Below the pieces are notes generated by a model. It was not told the origin of the DNA. It did not search any database and was given only the letters and a program-made list of their open reading frames with translations. From the NCBI RefSeq assembly GCF_000699445.3, contig NC_067201.1:17043501-17107500 (forward strand): a stretch of 64,000 nucleotides of DNA, read 5' to 3'. The first letter of the stretch is position 1. Each line of letters starts with the position of its first letter. The DNA is from Schistosoma haematobium. Its lineage: Eukaryota > Platyhelminthes > Trematoda > Strigeidida > Schistosomatidae. Below are positions 45,021-57,772 of the stretch, piece by piece. Position numbers and translations under genes: made by a program.

Positions 45021-46260
45021 TCAACAATCTCCATAACCTGTAGTGTCAGTTATTATGCCAAGCCCATATACCTTATTCTATTCATTTTACTTGAGCCATA
45101 CATTGACCTTGTTATTTATTCGCTTATCAATCTAGACTGTTTTATATGAGCGTATATGTGTGTGCCCTTCTTATCCTATTAATCACATGTCTGTAGCTTT
45201 ATTTTTTCTGACTATAAATACTGAGTAACGCTTGACAAAGATGGAGTTGGATTCCCAGCCATCTTCCATACGTGTCATTTTGCTTTGCTATGTTTCATTC
45301 GCTTCATGTACGAAATATATGTATTCTCAAGTCAATTATCGTTATTCGACTTATTTAATTCCGTTATTGGATAACGCGATTTAAGTCGACGATGATATAC
45401 GAGAATCAGCGATAGCAAACATTTATATGATCTTGGAGTCAGATCCACGAGCCACCAAAGTGGTGATTTCTCCAACGAATATCGTCGATCTAGATGGGGA
45501 CAAAATCAAACTCCACAAACCCTATACTGATAACATCTTTTAGTCACAGAACTTATCCAATTCCTCTCACTGATGCTTGCATTGTCATATCGTAAGTGCA
45601 ATTCAAATTAATGGAAAGGAACAGAGTTTGGTGTACACACAAGTAAGTGACTTTTTATGGTAAGTTCAGAATCACATGATATGTGATTCACTATATTGTT
45701 TCAAAAAATTCCAAAACACAACAGCAGTTGATGATTTGTAACTATTCCTAACCAATCTTCAGGGATTTTCATTTGGCTCAAGATCACCGTTATTTATTTT
45801 ATTAAACCGTTAACACTGGGTTTTTTTAAGTCAGCAAATGTCTGCTTTATTTTTTATACGTAACTTTTTGAATTTGAAAATGAGCAAAAATAGAGTTTAT
45901 TATCATATGAAAACTAAGTGTTGTGTCAGCTAGAGCTAGTTATGGTCAACTAAAAAATAAGAAAAATCATGCCTAAGACACCAAAAGTACCAAGTGGACA
46001 TTTGTGATTGACCTACACTCTGACTCAGTCAGTAAAGGTCAACAGAACTGCACCGGTTCCGCATGAACCACATGACCTTACTCGGGGTAGAAAAATTCAC
46101 GGACGGCCAAACTGGGCTGAAAAAATCAATAAAATTTATTTCGCACTTCAGTGAGCAAGACAGACAGAAACCTAATTGGTCACTACCACTAAAAATTATG
46201 ATTGTTTAACCAAATATGGATATATGAAATTTACAAACGCGATTGGCTTTGACTATTGAG
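45021..46260. other. Spacer upstream of actin gene
   Basis: No gene or known repeat is recognised. Around 46020-46170 the sequence is less AT-rich, but I could not assign it. Confidence 0.55.
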
Positions 46261-46326
46261 AACGGATTGGTTTTCAAATAATAGACATAGATCTGACCAT
46301 ATAAGGTAATGATTGGATTTATATAA
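46239..46326 (+). promoter_or_regulatory. Actin promoter: CArG box, TATA box, ATTGG motifs
   Basis: CCATATAAGG at 46297-46306 is a perfect CC(A/T)6GG CArG box, the binding site of serum response factor and the classic control element of actin promoters. TATATAA lies at 46320-46326, about 64 bases before the ATG. ATTGG (reverse CCAAT) motifs lie near 46242, 46266 and 46313. Order and spacing suit a compact RNA polymerase II promoter. Confidence 0.65.
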
Positions 46327-46332
46327 CAGTAA

Positions 46333-47520
<1,188 letters not shown>

Positions 47521-47564
47521 TCTGACTTTACTAGTCTGTACAAATGGTATAAGTAATATCACAG

Positions 47565-47570
47565 AATAAA
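47565..47570 (+). terminator. Actin poly(A) signal
   Basis: AATAAA 45 bases after the stop codon, in a short AT-rich 3' UTR. Confidence 0.8.
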
Positions 47571-49000
47571 GATTTTTCGTGACTCATGGCCTGTTTTGTT
47601 CTTGATGCTATCTGAATGTGTTTTGGATGCTATGGTGTTTTTTTCAGTTAGCTCTATCATAGGTCTATGAGACATCGCAAGTCGTGATGTCTGGTGGGTT
47701 GGCTCGTTTACGTCCTCACCAACGAACAAGCAATGTTTGAGTGTATAATTGGTTGGCTCTTTGTAAACATTTAGTTTCTGGCAGTTTTGTGATATTCGTT
47801 CGCTTTGTGATGCTAGCCAGTGTATTCAGTAATAGGTAGTTACATGTCCCTGCTCACCAGGGGCCCTACTCATGTCGGATTACAAAGGTAGGCGTATATA
47901 CACTTGGTGCTTACTTGGGCCAGTGCTTATGTGCGTAAATAAAATAGATGTGGGTCGGACTTCCGCACCGCTGGCATTCCTGACCTGTTCTCTTAACTGC
48001 TTTAAGTCTTGGCTGATGGGATAATGATCCATACTTGAACCATAGTTCGGCACTTCGATTATGATTGTGTTCGGGGTGCCTGTCAGGTGGTCCATGGAGT
48101 GGTTGCGCTCGTTTCGCCGAAATCAGTTTTTGACAGTTCAACTTCGTGAGACTTTATGGATGAGTTCTTAGCGACACTATAATAACTCTGACAATCTCTA
48201 CGTACTTAATGGGGTTATAAATTAGTGTGAGGTGTCAGGATCAGAATTTCCAGTTGAACGTTAAGTTTAAGAATTAACTATAGTGTTTTCATCACCAATT
48301 TACATAAGCTATAACACGGAAGGTTATTTGCAGATATTGATTCATGAGTTTCGCTCCTAAGTCGAAGGTCTGCTATCTGAAATCTGGGTGGTTCGTCGTC
48401 AAATAAACATGCACCAGGTAACCGATGCATTGCGGATTTTTCTAAGGACATGTAGTGCAGGGTTTTGTAGGTAGTGAAGAGCAGATTTGCGAGTAACTAT
48501 AGGTCGTTTAGGAGTATTTATTAGTCACCCATATTTGTTGTTCTGTGACTTCCGAATTGGTCCCATATCGAACCAATCCAAAAGTTTCGATCCTGCTGGT
48601 ATGTACGTGTTATGTCAAAACGAGATAGATAGTAACGCTCCTATTCCTTATTCAAATGAATGGAAACGCTGAAGTAATATCTTCAGTGATCCATTGGTAC
48701 GAACTTTTCCTAATCAGATTTTACTAACGGTGGTATTTTACTTACAATACCTACTTTTGTGGCTGTTTAGTACGACTTGTCTCTAGTCAGCACTCTCTAA
48801 GTTCATAATTACATTTGATAGTCTGTTTACCGAAACTCATTTCTAAGTGGTTATGCCGTCCCAGGTGTAATTTGTGGAAAAATAATTAAGGTCCGTCAAT
48901 TTTTTCGAGAGCATACAATTAAAACTAATTTTTACTCAATGACAATTGTTAACACTGACTCAACAAATCACGTATAAACACTCTAATTCTACGTGAGATA
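47571..49000. other. Intergenic after actin, one possible gag-like remnant
   Basis: No host gene is recognised. The block at 47850-48145 is less AT-rich and is listed separately. The rest has only short chance frames. Confidence 0.55.
47880..48141 (-). pseudogene. Possible retroelement remnant, CxRCG...H motif
   Basis: Two overlapping minus-strand frames. One (47911-48141) contains GQECQRCGSPTH followed by AHKHWPK, a Cys/His spacing reminiscent of a retroelement gag zinc knuckle. The set is incomplete, with only two Cys and two His in plausible positions, and there is no pol sequence nearby. Composition differs from the flanks. This is a weak assignment. Confidence 0.25.
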
Positions 49001-49004
49001 GGTA

Positions 49005-49150
49005 GTAATGTCTGACTATGGCGAAAGTCCAGATTCCGAATGGTGCATCACTTCTTCCAAGACTAGAAGTACACTTTGCTAACGTGTACTGACTTATAGG
49101 AAACCTAACTTCCTATAGCCTCTGACTCCAGCCGCCTAATTTCAAACAGT
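49005..49150 (+). repeat. Repeat related to 38.6 kb SINE-like block
   Basis: Shares the order GTAATGTCT, GATTCCGAATGGTGCATCAC, CTTCCAAGACT and AACTTCCTATAGCC-type sequence with the tRNA-like repeat at 38565-38720. The B box is decayed to AGATTCCGAATGG. Confidence 0.4.
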
Positions 49151-49966
49151 GTAAATAAGTTTATAGGAGCGTCAATATCTTTCATTAGCTACCTGTTCTC
49201 ACCATACATCCAATGTAAATAATTCGAGAATAATCAGTGGGTTAGGGAATTCGATTACCTACATTGAGTCCTTTTCTATGAGGTATATATGGCTTCAAAA
49301 ACTAATATTAAGCTTTTTAATTAATTACATACGGCGTGATAGTGTCCATCAAATCGGTTTCTCAGTATCTCTTTGTAGCATGTGTGAAGATATTTATGGG
49401 GCTCAAACAGTGTAATAAAAGTATATATATAATGTTTCTGTTAAATTAGATTTGGCATATATTTTTCTGGACATGGTCTCACTAAGATTTATTCACATTA
49501 TATAGAAAAACAAGAATATTGCTAAAGAAAGTTTTTCTCTAAATAACTCTACAAATATAATTAGGTTGGTAGTGTATTTGTTGATGAATAAGGTTTTATG
49601 ATTTAATGAACGAACGTTTAGGAATTACTATATTTATGAATAAAATAATCTAATCGACTGACATTATGCAACAATACGATTTATCCAACTGATAACTGCT
49701 TACGAGACCGAATTATACTGACGTAACCACCAACTGAATAGATATTGAAAGACAAAATAGCTTCTCAGCAAAAGAGGTTTTTCCTATGTCATAAAATAAC
49801 ATGATTATATATATGTATATATAATATTGACACAAATAAACTGTTAAACATCGTAAACGATTAGGCAGTATCTATCTTGACAGTCTCGCTTGTTGACAAA
49901 TTAATCCTGTGCCTAAGGCAACTTTTATACTTCACTGTGTAGTTTGTAGAAAAACATGTTTAGTTT

Positions 49967-50240
49967 ATTTTGATGGAGTTTTGTTCTATGAGCTGGATAG
50001 TTTGGTCGTGGAGCTTTCATCATTCTTCTGAACGATATCATCAACAGAAACTTCAGATAGAAGTGAAGTGTTCTAAATTCTCCACATGTGGTTCACAACC
50101 TATCCTCTAGATCTAGATGTTGATTGGTTCTTGTTGACCTTAAACCAGTCATTGTTTACTTCTTTGTTTTGGTTGTATCTCACATTGGTTTGATTTGTGT
50201 TCCTATATTTGTGTATAATTTTCGTGATTGGTTGATAAAT
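49967..50240 (-). mobile_element. Single arm of the fold-back element
   Basis: Matches the left arm of the 31.0-kb fold-back element from TTTTGATGGAGTTTTG onward and continues through the segment that forms that element's spacer (GATTGGTTCTTGTTGACC). The minus strand at 50003-50052 keeps the hammerhead-like order TTGATGA, a long stem II and GAAAG, with changes in stem I and stem II. Confidence 0.65.
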
Positions 50241-50839
50241 TGAATCAATTTCTCCACTATCTCAAAATGTTTAATTTATCTTTCATGCCATATACAATTG
50301 ATATTAACAATAGATTTAACGAACTATCCTTTCAATTATCATTATTATTATTACTATTATTATATCTAAATTGATTATAGAACTTAAATAGTTTGTCAAG
50401 TGATTAGTTTATATTTTTCACTTAACTAATGGTTTGTTTATACATTGTAACACAGATTTCTGATAAATCGTTTATCAATTACGTAAATATAATCAAATAT
50501 AATTAACAATTAACTTTATTGAATAGAAATAACGCCAGTATCGTTAATGATTCAGTGTACTATTAAAGTACTTTTTGTAAATTCATGATTAAAACAAAAT
50601 TGTTAATGATTATTATTACTATTTTTATAATCAGTTCATATTGATCAATTATCAATAGATAAACACCAGTTAACATTTTTAAATAAAAATAAAATTCATT
50701 AAAAGTTCTAGAAAACATTGTTTTAAATTATCAACAATATAAACAGCTGACTTCAATTGAATATTGTAGCGTAGTACTATGATGTGTACTACTAATGTCA
50801 TTAGATATAAGTAGTATATATTATCGATCAAAAGTGAAG
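50241..50839. other. Intergenic, nothing recognised
   Basis: About 600 bp of very AT-rich spacer with short (ATT)n runs around 50340-50360. Confidence 0.6.
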
Positions 50840-51060
50840 TGTTTAACTGTAGAACGTTAAGAAGATCGAAGGAAAGAGGACGAGAACAGAGAATGATTGA
50901 TGTGGAAACGAAGGAATAACAAAATCTGAAACGATTAACTAATATTTTGCAAATGAAGTATTCTCTGTATAGTTCACGGATTTTACTAAGAGATTTTGTA
51001 ATTTTGTATTCAAACACATGCGGTTATCCCCACTTGTGTTCTCGTTCACTACTGTACTAC
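50840..51060 (-). repeat. Dispersed repeat, partner of 20145-20390
   Basis: The reverse complement shares blocks with the intronic repeat at 20.1 kb, among them GTGAACGAGAACACAAGTGG and ATACTTCATTTGCAAAAT. Family unknown. Confidence 0.6.
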
Positions 51061-51435
51061 ATTTATTGTGCTTGTTGATATTAACAGAAAAACTTAATCA
51101 GTTAGATTGTGGAAAGTAACTATAAATCCTTAAAGGACTTTCTATGAGAGCTGATTAATATTGCTAATTAGTCAATAGAAAGCAAGAAATCCTGTCGATT
51201 GTATTTCCAGTGTAGCTTGCTAACTTACTGCTTAATTGACCGGTAGTTTGTATGTGATATTGAGTTTTAATCATTAGAATGTACATCTTTGTGACATAAT
51301 TAATTTTCTGGTGAAATGTGTTTTGAATTGCTTCTTCATGTTAGGCATTCTTTAAATAAGGCAAAGTGTGAAAAAAGTCACAAATAAATGCTGACATCTT
51401 TATCATTAACAGATCACCTGTTTAAGAAAAAAGGA

Positions 51436-51834
51436 ATAACAATGGAATAGATTACATAAATAAACATAATAAGTAAAAAGTACAAATTGATAGTGTGATG
51501 ACAGGTGTACTAGTTGTTATGATATTACCGATGCTTTGAATCCATATTTCATGTTGGTAAATAGGTCAACAGCTTGGAAAATTGTAGACACTGAAATAAC
51601 ATTTTTTCAAATACACGTTTCACTATCCATTTATCTTCTTATTGCATAATCTGATCATTTTCAAAGAAGGTTATTTCAGTGTCTACAATTTTCCAAGCTG
51701 TTGACCTATTTACCAACATGAAACATGGATTCAAAGCATCGGTAATATCATAACAACTAGTACACCTATCATCACACTATCAATTTGTACTTTTTACTTA
51801 TTATGTTTATTTATGTAACCTATTCCATTGTTAT
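51436..51834. repeat. Near-perfect 165-bp inverted repeat (fold-back)
   Basis: Arms 51436-51600 and 51670-51834 are reverse complements with three mismatches that I count over 165 bases, around a 69-bp spacer. Neither arm codes for protein, and the arms differ from the 31.0-kb fold-back. Such high identity implies recent formation or active correction. A transcript through it would fold into a long hairpin. Confidence 0.9.
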
Positions 51835-52965
51835 CACTGACTAATAAACTGCCTTGATTGGTTAAATACTTTGATTTATGCGTGTATAAAGGAATATGCA
51901 TAAATGACTAATGTTGGGTAATATTCTTTCTTGTAAGTTATAACTGATCAAGGCTTTTCTTTCAGCTAGTTCGACTTTTTTTACGTTGATGATTTGTTGT
52001 CAAGCTTTGATTAACAATAAAATTAATAATAAAAGTAATAATTATAGCTACCACTACTACTAATCCTAGCCATTACCCTACGCAGTGGTGGGGCTTGGCT
52101 GTCTTGATAACCATATCGAGCAATGTTGGTTCAAACAATTGTTCCTTTAGGTTATACCATGCTATACGAGTCTGTTGAGGAACGGTAAGACTAATAAAGT
52201 AGCAAACTCATGGTCGGTGGGTAAATTCGTACTGAAGTGTTACGGCAGTAAGGTGTTTTATTCAATCAGTATCAACAGAAATGTTACCTTCTCACAAAAA
52301 AAGCAAGGAGTCGGAAAAACTTACCCCTGATAATGTCACATCTCACCTAAGTTCACGGATTTCCATCTCTTGAAGTAAATCCTTCCTAAGCACAGAGCTA
52401 ATACATTACAAACTTCTCACGGAAAAGTTGCGTGTGACCTCCCCCAATCTTAAGGTTTGTAGGCACATCTTACAGTGTTCCAGCTCAACGAACAGAGAAA
52501 ATAGACATCTAGGTCAGTACGACCACTAGCAAAGTAGTTTCTATTTTAGGTCTCTCAGGAAGGAAAACCCTCCTACAATATTATCGAATGGAAATGAAGT
52601 ATATCCTTACACCCCTAACAGGACTATAGATCTTCTAGTCTACGGTCACACCCCATTCGTCACTTCTTAACATTCACTCTATCTTCACTATCAACGCTTT
52701 TCCCATAACTTTACCCCCATGCACCACCAATGCTAATTATTCGGGTTCACGAGATTTTATTCCTTGTATCTTTAAACCGTTCTCCAAACTAAATGTTGCA
52801 GCTTTCACTGTTTGAGACCGATTTTAAATAGACAAATCAGCCTCCATAGCTATGACTCCAGAATTCTGAGCCATCGATTAATACTGTCTCCGAAACATGC
52901 ATACAAGATCCAGGTGTAGTCATTCAATTGACCTCGCCTACTCAATACATAGAACTGGTGCAATT

Positions 52966-52970
<5 letters not shown>

Positions 52971-53057
<87 letters not shown>
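52971..53057. repeat. (TA)n microsatellite, 87 bp
   Basis: An uninterrupted TA run of about 43 units. The TYR/ILE-rich open frames predicted across it are artefacts of the repeat. Confidence 0.97.
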
Positions 53058-53060
<3 letters not shown>

Positions 53061-53489
53061 TAACTGTCACATCTCATGGTCTTGCTGGTGAAAATATAGT
53101 AATACGTTTAAAGCAGAGGAAGTTTTCCTGTACTGGATTCTAACAGACAGTCACTTGTGCATCGTCCGACGAGGGGGGGGGGTAAGGTAAGATAATAAGA
53201 CATTCAGTGGCCTCTTTGTCGTCTCTTCTTGCGTTCCTACCAATTGCAGTTCGAATGAAGCAAAGCATAAACTTTACAAGAAAATTTCTCTCTTCCTACA
53301 AAATTCAAACACTCAGAGGTTACAATTCTAGCAGGGGATTTTAACATCCAGTTAGGTGGTTTTAATCAAAGTGAAAGTCAGTTAGGGGATCTTACAGTGT
53401 TCCAGCTCAACGAACAGAGAAAATAAACATTCTGCTACATATACACTCAGACAACCATCCATTCTTAGCAAGAATTAACTTTAAGGAAT

Positions 53490-54035
53490 AATGATTAGGT
53501 CCAATGGCCCGTTAACTATCACGTAACAAATCGCCAATCAGAACAACGATTTCTATGACATTGTCCCTGTGTTAAACCAATGAACCATCAAACAACACTG
53601 GCAGCCTTAGGTCAACTCTGAGTCCTTATTGGTCCTCTGTACGGTAAGCTCCTTGCCTAACCCAGTCCGCCTCATTCCAGAACACGAATACCAGCCTCCG
53701 TTGTCTGAATCGTATATTTCAGACATACGTAGTTTATACATAAGTAGACCAAACCGTATCACACCATAAAATGAAAAATAATAAATATACAAGATCAAGG
53801 CTAAAAGTGGCTGTAAGCGTGGGACACTGTAACTAATAAATTGGGAATAAGTTAAGAATGGTGAGCCGTATAACAGTAACCAATAAGTCAAATGAAAGCT
53901 TATAACAAAAGGAATACGAATATATAAATAATCTGGTTACGTAACAATTATTCAATAAGAATATATGTAATAATATTCCATAATTAACTCCTAACAGTTA
54001 CCATTCACTTATTCTTCGTTTGGATATAACAGAGA
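53490..54035 (+). mobile_element. LTR-like insertion, partner of 21650-22166
   Basis: Aligns along its length with the intronic segment at 21.7 kb (see landmarks there) and splits the decayed CR1-like element. After GGATATAACAG the sequence continues AACATGGTGACCCGCAC, which could be the start of an internal region, but no gag or pol follows. Confidence 0.5.
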
Positions 54036-55404
54036 TGTCGTCTAACATGGTGACCCGCACAACCGACCACATTACCATCAGTCATCGCTAGATAAGCTTG
54101 ACAAAAGATTACTGTTTATTCTGGGGAATGTCTATACTGATCATGATCTGCGTCCACAGAAAGAAGACCGCTTAGACTTCAACCTAACGACAAAAATGTT
54201 AAGGGTATATTTCAGAAACAACTAGAAGATCAGTTAGTTAATCCCCATAGAGACGTTAATCTCAATGTGCGTTGGCACGACATTCAAACAACTGTTAAAA
54301 AGGCAATGACATCCACGAGTGACCGTAACCAAAAGAATAAGAATCAGTGGACTACAATAGTGCCTACGGAACTGATAGATACTTGGAAACTCATCTTACC
54401 AGACACCGAACACGATGAAGAGCCAACTTAAATATAGACTGAAAGGAGACCTATGATATGATCATGAGCAGAAGTGGGTAGCTAAGGCGAAACATCTGCG
54501 AACTCCCAAACACGGGCGTGTTTTTCGACCTTGAGGCAGCATTCGATTCTGTAGATCCATAAGTTTATGGGTCGAAGTCTGAGCACGAATTTAGAAGCCC
54601 TACTAACGTTACTTATGGTGTAGGCGAGATATCCGTCTGGCAACCAACGAACGAGCTTACTGAGCAGCGTTTTTCTCCGTTCTACTTTATGAATAGACAA
54701 TATCGTCATTAAGAATTGAGGATAATTTTATGTTGTTGGTATTGAGTCATGGGTGTATTCGAAGCACTGCTCGTATATTTTGGGACTGTCGAGTCAGCAA
54801 TTATGAGACTAGACACAGTACTAGGAAAGAATGGGAGATAAACTGACAAGGTAGTGAACCTTTGTCAACCGAGATGGTTGATGATGACTGATGTAGGAGT
54901 AGGTTGGAAGAAAGCTAGAAGAGCATAAGCCAAAATATGGCATCAGTCCACGAATACAGTGACTGTTTAGATGAGCCACTCAGTTAGGTGCTAATTATCT
55001 GGTTGAGGTTCGTGTGGTTATCGTAACCATTGATTGAAAACTTCAGGTGATATGGATCGAAATAGTTCGCTATGGCACAGGTGCATTCACTCTTTATTGC
55101 TCTTTAGATCCTAAGTTTCCAAATTACTTGGTAGATTTTTCTCTAATTTCACTCCACCAACCCACATTTTGTTTTCGAGTCGTATCCTCGATTCTTAATC
55201 TTTTTTATTACCACTAATAGTGTTACTACCTTGACTACTCTGGTATTTGCCCTGATAATTTTATTTCACTGTCCCAATGTCATGTCACAGCTTGAACCGA
55301 TGTACACATTTGCTGTGTTTTACATTGCCTATGACTGACTGACTGAACTTATAGCAACTCACGTGCAATTGAGTTTGTTCTCATTCACTTCGGTTAAGAC
55401 CTTT

Positions 55405-55738
55405 TGTTAAATTATTCAGCGAACAGAGTCATCCGTACTATAACAACTTATTGTACCTTTATTATTGTTGTGCTTGTATGAAATATGTATGGTTGAACAT
55501 TGCTTACCGCCTACGCATATATTCATTCTGCTAGCTTTATCATTAGCTGCTTGAATGATTCGATGATTCATCCATCTCCACATATATGTACATTTAAACC
55601 CACACACTTCTCTACTCTTTCTATTCGCTGACTCAGTTGCCTCTCTGCTTTGTGGTCTGAGTTATCTGCTAATAAAACTGTAGTCGCTACTTCTCTTTGC
55701 CTTCTGATTTCAAACACCTTTGAAGATTATATGTCAAC
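55405..55738 (+). mobile_element. Solo LTR, gypsy-type (Boudicca-like)
   Basis: About 333 bp starting TGTTAAATTATTCAGCGAAC. It has CTGACTCAGTTGCCTCTCTG and an AATAAAACTG polyadenylation signal about 65 bases before the 3' end, near ATATGTCAAC. Length, TG start and an internal poly(A) signal suit a retroviral-type LTR, and the wording resembles the Boudicca family of schistosomes. I see no internal region and no convincing target-site duplication. Confidence 0.5.
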
Positions 55739-56019
55739 GGTTACGAGGGTGATTGATCAACGAAACACAGCCACTACAAACTACTACCATAATGTCTCTA
55801 CATAAATGAATTTAAGCTTGTGGTTTGTATCTTCAACTTCTATAATTTTATGACGAACTGAAATTTCAAGGTGCATGCCATTAGTGGAAATCGAAACTAG
55901 TACGAAAAGAATGTTTGCCATATTTAAATGACTCTTGATCTAATATCAACCTATGACGAAAATTATCTTTAAATAAGATGAGTCTCTACAAATTACTTGA
56001 ATAAGCGAAAGTTAGCTTG

Positions 56020-57772
56020 GGAGGACGGAGGATGAATCAAATAACTACGCAAATGAGGAGATATAACTTGACGGTGATCTGAATCAGTGAAACCCATTGG
56101 ACCCTAGATGGACAGAAAAGGTTAGATTCGGAGATGCTGTTGTACTCTGGTCACGAAAACGAAAATGCTCCACACACTCAAGGAGTTGCTCTGAAGCATG
56201 TAAAATACTTATAGGATGGGAATCTCACAGATCCAGAATCATTAAAGTATCATTAAAAATAAAGAAGGAGGGGATCACAACGAATGTTATCCAATGTTAT
56301 ACACCCACCAATGATAGCAACCACAACAATAAATACAAATTCTATGAGAGGCTGCAACCAATCATAGAGAAGTTCCCAAGAAAGGACATCATCATTCTGA
56401 TGCGAGATCTAAACGCCAAAGTCAGAATAAACAACACCGAATATGAAAAGATCATGGGACGACATGGATTGACTGGGAGAGAGAAACGAAAATGGGGAAA
56501 GATTTGCAAATCTGTGTGCATTCAACAAATTGGTCATATGTGGCACAATATTTCCACACAAACACATACAAAAAGCTACATGGATCTCACCGGACCACAA
56601 TATACAGAACCAGATAGATCATATCTGCATCAATAAAAAATTCCGAAGGACAACAGAAGACGTGAGAAACAAGAGAGGAGCTGAGATAGCTTCAGGTCAC
56701 CACCTGATTGTGGTTACCAAGACAAAACTGAAACTAAAGAAGCACTGGACAACTGGACAAACAACATCACAAAGGTTCAATACAGCCTTCCTTCGAGATA
56801 CTGATAAACTCAATCAATTCAAGATAGCTCTCAACAACAGGTTACAAGCCTCACAAGATCTGCTGAAGAAAGAAGAAACTACTATGGAGGACATTTGGAA
56901 AGGGATCAAAGAAGCATTAACTTGAACGTGTCAGGAGGTTCTGGGTCTCAACAAGCATCATTATAAGGAATACATCTCTATAGAAACACTAGACAAGATC
57001 AAAGGAAGGAAGAACAAGAAGACAGCAATTAACAACAGCCGAACACCAGCAGAGAAAGTCTGAACACAAGTTGAATACATAGAAGCAAACAAGCAAGTGA
57101 AGAAGAGCATTAGATCTGACAAGCAGAAATATGTGCAAGGCTTAGCAACAACAGTGCAAAAATCTTCCAGAGGAGGAAATATTAAACGACCATATGACAC
57201 GACGAAGAAACTTTCGGGGAAATATAGTAAACCAGAGAGACCGGTCAAAGACAAGGAAGGCAGGCCAATCACTGAAATTCAACAACAGCGGAACAGATGG
57301 GTAGATTATTTGGAGGAACTCCTGAATAGGCCGGCTCCAACGAATCCAGCGGACATCGAAGCAGCACACACAGATCTTCCTATGGATGTCAATCCACCAA
57401 CGACGGAAGAAATCAGGATGGCCATCAGACAAATCAAGAGCGGGAAAGCAGCAGGACCCGACAACATACCAGCTGAAGCACTGAAGTCAGACATCGAAGT
57501 AACTACAAACATGCTTTAACTTCTATTCAAAAAGATTTGAGAGGAGGAACAGGTGCCGATGGACTGGAAAGAAGGACACCTCATCAAGATTCCAAAGAAA
57601 TGATATCTGAGTAAATGTGAGGACTACAGAGACAGTACACTGCGTCGGGAATTGGAAGTAAACATCAAAATGATGAATAGCAACTGGGATTGATAGTTCA
57701 GGACTGAGTTGCATGGAGAATGATAGTTTGTGGCCTACGTCCTCCACGAGTTGTGACAGGCGTAAGTAAGTA
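56020..57772 (+). pseudogene. RTE-like retrotransposon copy 2, internally deleted
   Basis: Parallels copy 1 from the ISETHWTLDGQ endonuclease motif (about 56085) through linker, KAAGPDNIPAEAL and PMDWKEGHLIKIPK. It breaks near 57605 and then jumps to the element's 3' end (about 57640-57772), which closes with GGCGTAAGTAAG. About 1 kb with the RT palm and thumb is missing. Between about 56200 and 57600 it is nearly identical to copy 1 and shares its frameshift and three of its stops. One extra stop of its own lies near 57061. Confidence 0.88.

Larger units (their letters stand above)
52060..55340 (+). pseudogene. Heavily decayed CR1-like non-LTR element(s)
   Basis: Short coding remnants appear in the expected order. 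An endonuclease piece TILAGDFNIQLGGFNQS lies at about 53313-53365. A pre-RT linker piece FQKQLEDQLVNPHRDVN and RWHDIQTTVKKAM lies at about 54211-54310. An RT motif FFDLEAAFDSVDP lies at about 54522-54560. A 3' section at about 54870-55100 encodes a C-terminal tail with stops. The leader-like segment from about 52060 (GGTGGGGCTTGGCTGTCTTG) precedes. The element is interrupted by a (TA)n tract and an LTR-like insertion. More than one copy may be mixed here. Confidence 0.55.

Noticed and set aside
51670..51740. CTGTTGA followed by ATGAAACATGG in the 51.4-kb fold-back, considered as a hammerhead
   Set aside because: The A6 position is changed, no stem II is present between the two parts, and there is no stem III.
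52897..53143. Open frames of alternating Tyr and Ile across the TA tract
   Set aside because: These are translations of a (TA)n microsatellite, not genes.
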